Source: an uncultured Pseudomonadaceae bacterium (GTDB lineage Bacteria > Pseudomonadota > Gammaproteobacteria > Pseudomonadales > Pseudomonadaceae). Taken from it: a stretch of DNA of 16,182 bases. Positions 13,874 through 16,182 of the stretch are shown here, one piece after another. The notes under the pieces are model-generated. The model searched no databases. It was not told the DNA's origin and worked only from the letters and a program-made list of their open reading frames with translations. Both the position numbers and the translations under genes were made by a program. Each line of letters starts with the position of its first letter. Positions within the stretch are counted from its first letter, which is position 1. Location of the stretch: NCBI GenBank assembly GCA_947630465.1, contig CANRHT010000021.1, positions 1 to 16,182 on the forward strand, written 5' to 3'.

Positions 13874-15616
13874 GTGGATTCTGTAGCAACCAATAGTATA
13901 TTTTTTGTTGGTGGGTTGTTAGTTGCTGTCAGTATTCTGGTGAGCTCACTGTCATCTCGCGTCGGCATCCCCATCTTAGTTATTTTTATGGGTGTGGGCA
14001 TGATGGCCGGCACCGATGGTGTGGGCGGCATTGTTTTTAATGATTACTCGCTCACCTACCTCGTCAGTAATCTGGCCTTAGCCGTGATTTTGCTTGATGG
14101 CGGGATGCGCACACGCGTGGCGACCTTCCGCGTCGCACTCTGGCCTGCGCTGTCCTTAGCCACGCTGGGCGTGGTGATCACCGCCGGTTTAACCGGTTTT
14201 GCTGCCGCTTGGCTCTTTGATCTCACTTTACTTGAAGGCTTGCTGATCGGCTCTATTGTCGGCTCCACCGATGCCGCAGCAGTATTTAACTTACTCAATG
14301 GTAAAGCGCTCAACGAGCGTGTCGGCTCTACTCTGGAAATAGAATCGGGCAGTAATGACCCGATGGCGATGTTTTTAACAGTCACCTTAATTGCCATGTT
14401 AGTGGCGGGTGAAACCAGTTTCAGCATGGACTTCTTTACCAGCTTACTGCGCCAGTTTGGCTTAGGTACGCTGCTGGGTTTAAGTGGCGGTTGGTTGCTG
14501 TTGCAAATTATTAACCGCATTAGCGTAGCCGATGGCCTGTATCCGCTGCTGGCAGTCAGTGGCAGTATTATGATCTATGCCTTTGCTGGTGAAGTTGGTG
14601 GTAGCGGTATTTTAGCGGTGTATGTCTGCGGTATGGTGCTGGGTAACCGCCCGATTCGTAGCCGTCACGGCATTTTGCATATGTTTGACGGCCTTGCTTG
14701 GCTCAGTCAAATTGGCATGTTCTTGGTGCTCGGTCTCTTGCTGACACCGCATGAGTTGTTACCCATTGCCGTACCGGCTTTATTACTATCGCTATGGATG
14801 ATTTTATTTGCGCGCCCGCTCTCCGTGTTTTTAGGTTTATTACCCTTTCGAGGCTTTAATTTACGTGAGCGGATGTTTATTTCTTGGATTGGTTTGCGCG
14901 GTGCAGTACCGGTTATTTTGGCGGTATTTCCATTAGTGGCGGGCTTACCCAATGCGCAACTGTTTTTTAACGTCGCCTTCTTTATTGTTTTAGTGTCATT
15001 GCTGCTGCAAGGCTCGACTTTATCTTGGGCGGCGCGTAAGGCAAAAGTGGATTTACCACCGTCGCCAGCACCCATTTATCGTGCAGGCCTAGAAATCCAT
15101 CCGACCAGCCAGTGGGAGTTGTTTGTTTACAGTTTGGGCAGTCAAAAATGGTGCATTAATGCGCAATTGCGTGAACTTAAAATGCCTGCAGGAACTCGAA
15201 TTGCTGCATTGTTTCGCGATAACTGTTTGCTGCACCCCAGCGGTAGTACAAGGTTAAAACCCGATGATATTCTTTGCGTGATCGGTCATGAAGAGGATTT
15301 GCCGGCACTGGGGCGCTTATTTAGTAAAGCGCCGCAACGTGGTTTGGATATGCGCTTCTTTGGTGACTTTGTTTTGGAAGGTGATGCGCAGTTGGGCGCC
15401 GTAGCCGATGTTTATGGTTTGAAACTCAACGGTCTTGATCCGAAAATGAGCTTAGCTGATTTTATTACTGAAGCTGTGGCCGGCGAGGCGGTGTTGGGTG
15501 ACCATATTGAGTGGCAAGGGCTGACCTGGGCGGTGGCGCTGATGGAAAACAATAAAGTGCGTAAAGTGGGTGTGAGATTCCCAGAAGGTAAACGACCCGA
15601 GTTGCCGTTTTTTTGA
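13874..15616 (+). CDS. cvrA: Potassium/proton antiporter CvrA (NhaP2)
   Basis: The 580-residue CPA1-family inner-membrane antiporter exports K+ (and possibly Na+) in exchange for protons and helps cell-volume and potassium control at low osmolarity. About 12 to 13 transmembrane helices fill residues 8-395. The transport-site aspartates are visible in GSTDAAAVF (Asp133) and ESGSNDPMA (Asn161-Asp162), with [14 protein letters not shown] further on. The cytosolic C-terminus has a TrkA-C/RCK domain (about 405-485, nucleotide- or ion-sensing) and a CorC/HlyC-type domain (about 490-575, KRPELPFF end), as in the NhaP2 family. The start is GTG at 13874 with AGGAGAGG at 13861-13868; residues [18 protein letters not shown] near the start agree with the pseudomonad protein. 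An MscK-like gene follows 90 bases later, so the two may be co-expressed. Confidence 0.95.
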   Translation: MDSVATNSIFFVGGLLVAVSILVSSLSSRVGIPILVIFMGVGMMAGTDGVGGIVFNDYSLTYLVSNLALAVILLDGGMRTRVATFRVALWPALSLATLGVVITAGLTGFAAAWLFDLTLLEGLLIGSIVGSTDAAAVFNLLNGKALNERVGSTLEIESGSNDPMAMFLTVTLIAMLVAGETSFSMDFFTSLLRQFGLGTLLGLSGGWLLLQIINRISVADGLYPLLAVSGSIMIYAFAGEVGGSGILAVYVCGMVLGNRPIRSRHGILHMFDGLAWLSQIGMFLVLGLLLTPHELLPIAVPALLLSLWMILFARPLSVFLGLLPFRGFNLRERMFISWIGLRGAVPVILAVFPLVAGLPNAQLFFNVAFFIVLVSLLLQGSTLSWAARKAKVDLPPSPAPIYRAGLEIHPTSQWELFVYSLGSQKWCINAQLRELKMPAGTRIAALFRDNCLLHPSGSTRLKPDDILCVIGHEEDLPALGRLFSKAPQRGLDMRFFGDFVLEGDAQLGAVADVYGLKLNGLDPKMSLADFITEAVAGEAVLGDHIEWQGLTWAVALMENNKVRKVGVRFPEGKRPELPFF

Positions 15617-15706
15617 TGGGTCAGTAGTGCGCATGCACAGGCTGTAGCTGATGGCATAGTCAGCGTTATTGCTCCACGATGATTCATTACAGGAAGCGCC
15701 TTAGCG

Positions 15707-16182
15707 ATGAAATTTAGACTGTTGCTGTTGTTACTCGTGTGCCTTGTGGCTGTGCCGGTATCGAGCAGTTATGCCGCCTTAACAGTGTTCGATATGCGCA
15801 AATCCTTAGTTGATTTACCTGAGCGTAAATTGCCAGAAGCCGAACAACAGGCAGCTCAGCAAGCCCTCGAGCAAACCCTGGGCTGGCTGGAGAAAGCTGA
15901 GCAACATGAGCGGGCTCAACGTGAATTACAGGAGCAACTGGCTGGCGCACCGAAAAAAATTGCGGATACACAAGTGGCGTTACAACGCTTGCGCGCAGCC
16001 GACCAAGACGACCCCAGCAAACGTTTAGCGCAAGCCTCAGTCAGCGAGTTGGAGCACTTGCTGGCGGAGCGTAATCAGCAACTGCGCGTGCTGCAAAAAG
16101 AGTTGGGTGATGCCAATGCGCTGATCATTACGGCACAAACGCGTCCCGAGCGTGCGCAGGCAGATATCAGTAGCAATCAAGC
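15707..16182 (+). CDS. mscK: MscK/KefA-type mechanosensitive channel, N-terminal part (cut by window end)
   Basis: An open frame of 158 codons runs off the right edge without a stop. It starts with a signal peptide (MKFRLLLLLLVCLVAVPVSS, cleavage probably after SYA at about residue 22). A long charged, glutamine-rich coiled-coil region follows (AEQQAAQQALEQTLGWLEKA, RELQEQLAGAPKKI, SVSELEHLLAERNQQLRVL), matching the periplasmic MscS-porin-like domain of MscK/KefA and MscM (YjeP). The channel domain itself lies outside the window, so choosing MscK over MscM is inference, helped by the adjacent cvrA, a pairing I recall from pseudomonads. The ATG at 15707 has AGGA at 15691-15694, a rather long 12-base spacing. 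Such channels release solutes during hypo-osmotic shock; MscK is also gated by external potassium. Confidence 0.75.
   Translation, partial: MKFRLLLLLLVCLVAVPVSSSYAALTVFDMRKSLVDLPERKLPEAEQQAAQQALEQTLGWLEKAEQHERAQRELQEQLAGAPKKIADTQVALQRLRAADQDDPSKRLAQASVSELEHLLAERNQQLRVLQKELGDANALIITAQTRPERAQADISSNQ

Noticed and set aside
14056..15075. Long minus-strand frames opposite cvrA
   Set aside because: They are complements of the antiporter coding sequence, which has a full set of family motifs; the antisense products are low-complexity Lys/Ser/Pro sequences.

Overview
The window looks like ordinary chromosome from a gammaproteobacterium of the Pseudomonas group. The main evidence is an acidic SutA-type RNA polymerase-binding protein, a family I know from Pseudomonas. 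It is supported by a Pseudomonas-like GlnK, a CvrA/NhaP2 antiporter followed by an MscK-type channel gene, and UvrD next to a GGDEF-EAL protein. Base composition is close to even, lower in GC than most Pseudomonas, which suggests a low-GC relative. Genus and species are inference. I see no prophage, transposase, CRISPR array, rRNA or tRNA.

Layout. Positions 1-295 are the upstream region of glnK and probably also of a divergent gene just outside the window. glnK (296-634) is followed by a strong hairpin, an AT-rich gap with a good sigma-70 promoter, and sutA (1011-1325); the amtB gene that usually follows glnK is not there. A bidirectional terminator (1349-1389) separates sutA from a leftward block of five genes: uvrD (6767 down to 4554), a lipoprotein TRAP substrate-binding protein, a Tim44-domain membrane protein, a SUKH (SMI1/KNR4) protein and a hotdog acyl-CoA thioesterase. 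Divergent from uvrD is a 957-residue membrane-PAS-PAS-GGDEF-EAL protein (7042-9915). It converges on a second leftward group: a YiiD-type thioesterase (13680-13213), an HI0933/YhiN flavoprotein (12770-11586) and the tRNA hydroxylase trhP (11336-9948). At the right end cvrA (13874-15616) and the start of an mscK-like gene (15707 to the edge) run rightward.

Functional themes. GlnK and SutA both tune metabolism and transcription to nutrient state. The GGDEF-EAL protein is a membrane sensor of c-di-GMP turnover with an intact EAL site and a partly eroded cyclase domain. CvrA and the MscK-like channel form a potassium and osmotic-stress pair. UvrD and TrhP are housekeeping DNA-repair and tRNA-modification enzymes.

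The least ordinary content is intergenic. Two roughly 100-bp structured elements (12853-12952 and 13077-13175) lie in opposite orientation. They share a conserved core and a conserved flank, while their stems differ in sequence yet stay self-complementary. A smaller pair of REP-like hairpins lies at 11488-11577. A promoter whose -10 box sits six bases from the uvrD start codon suggests a leaderless uvrD mRNA.
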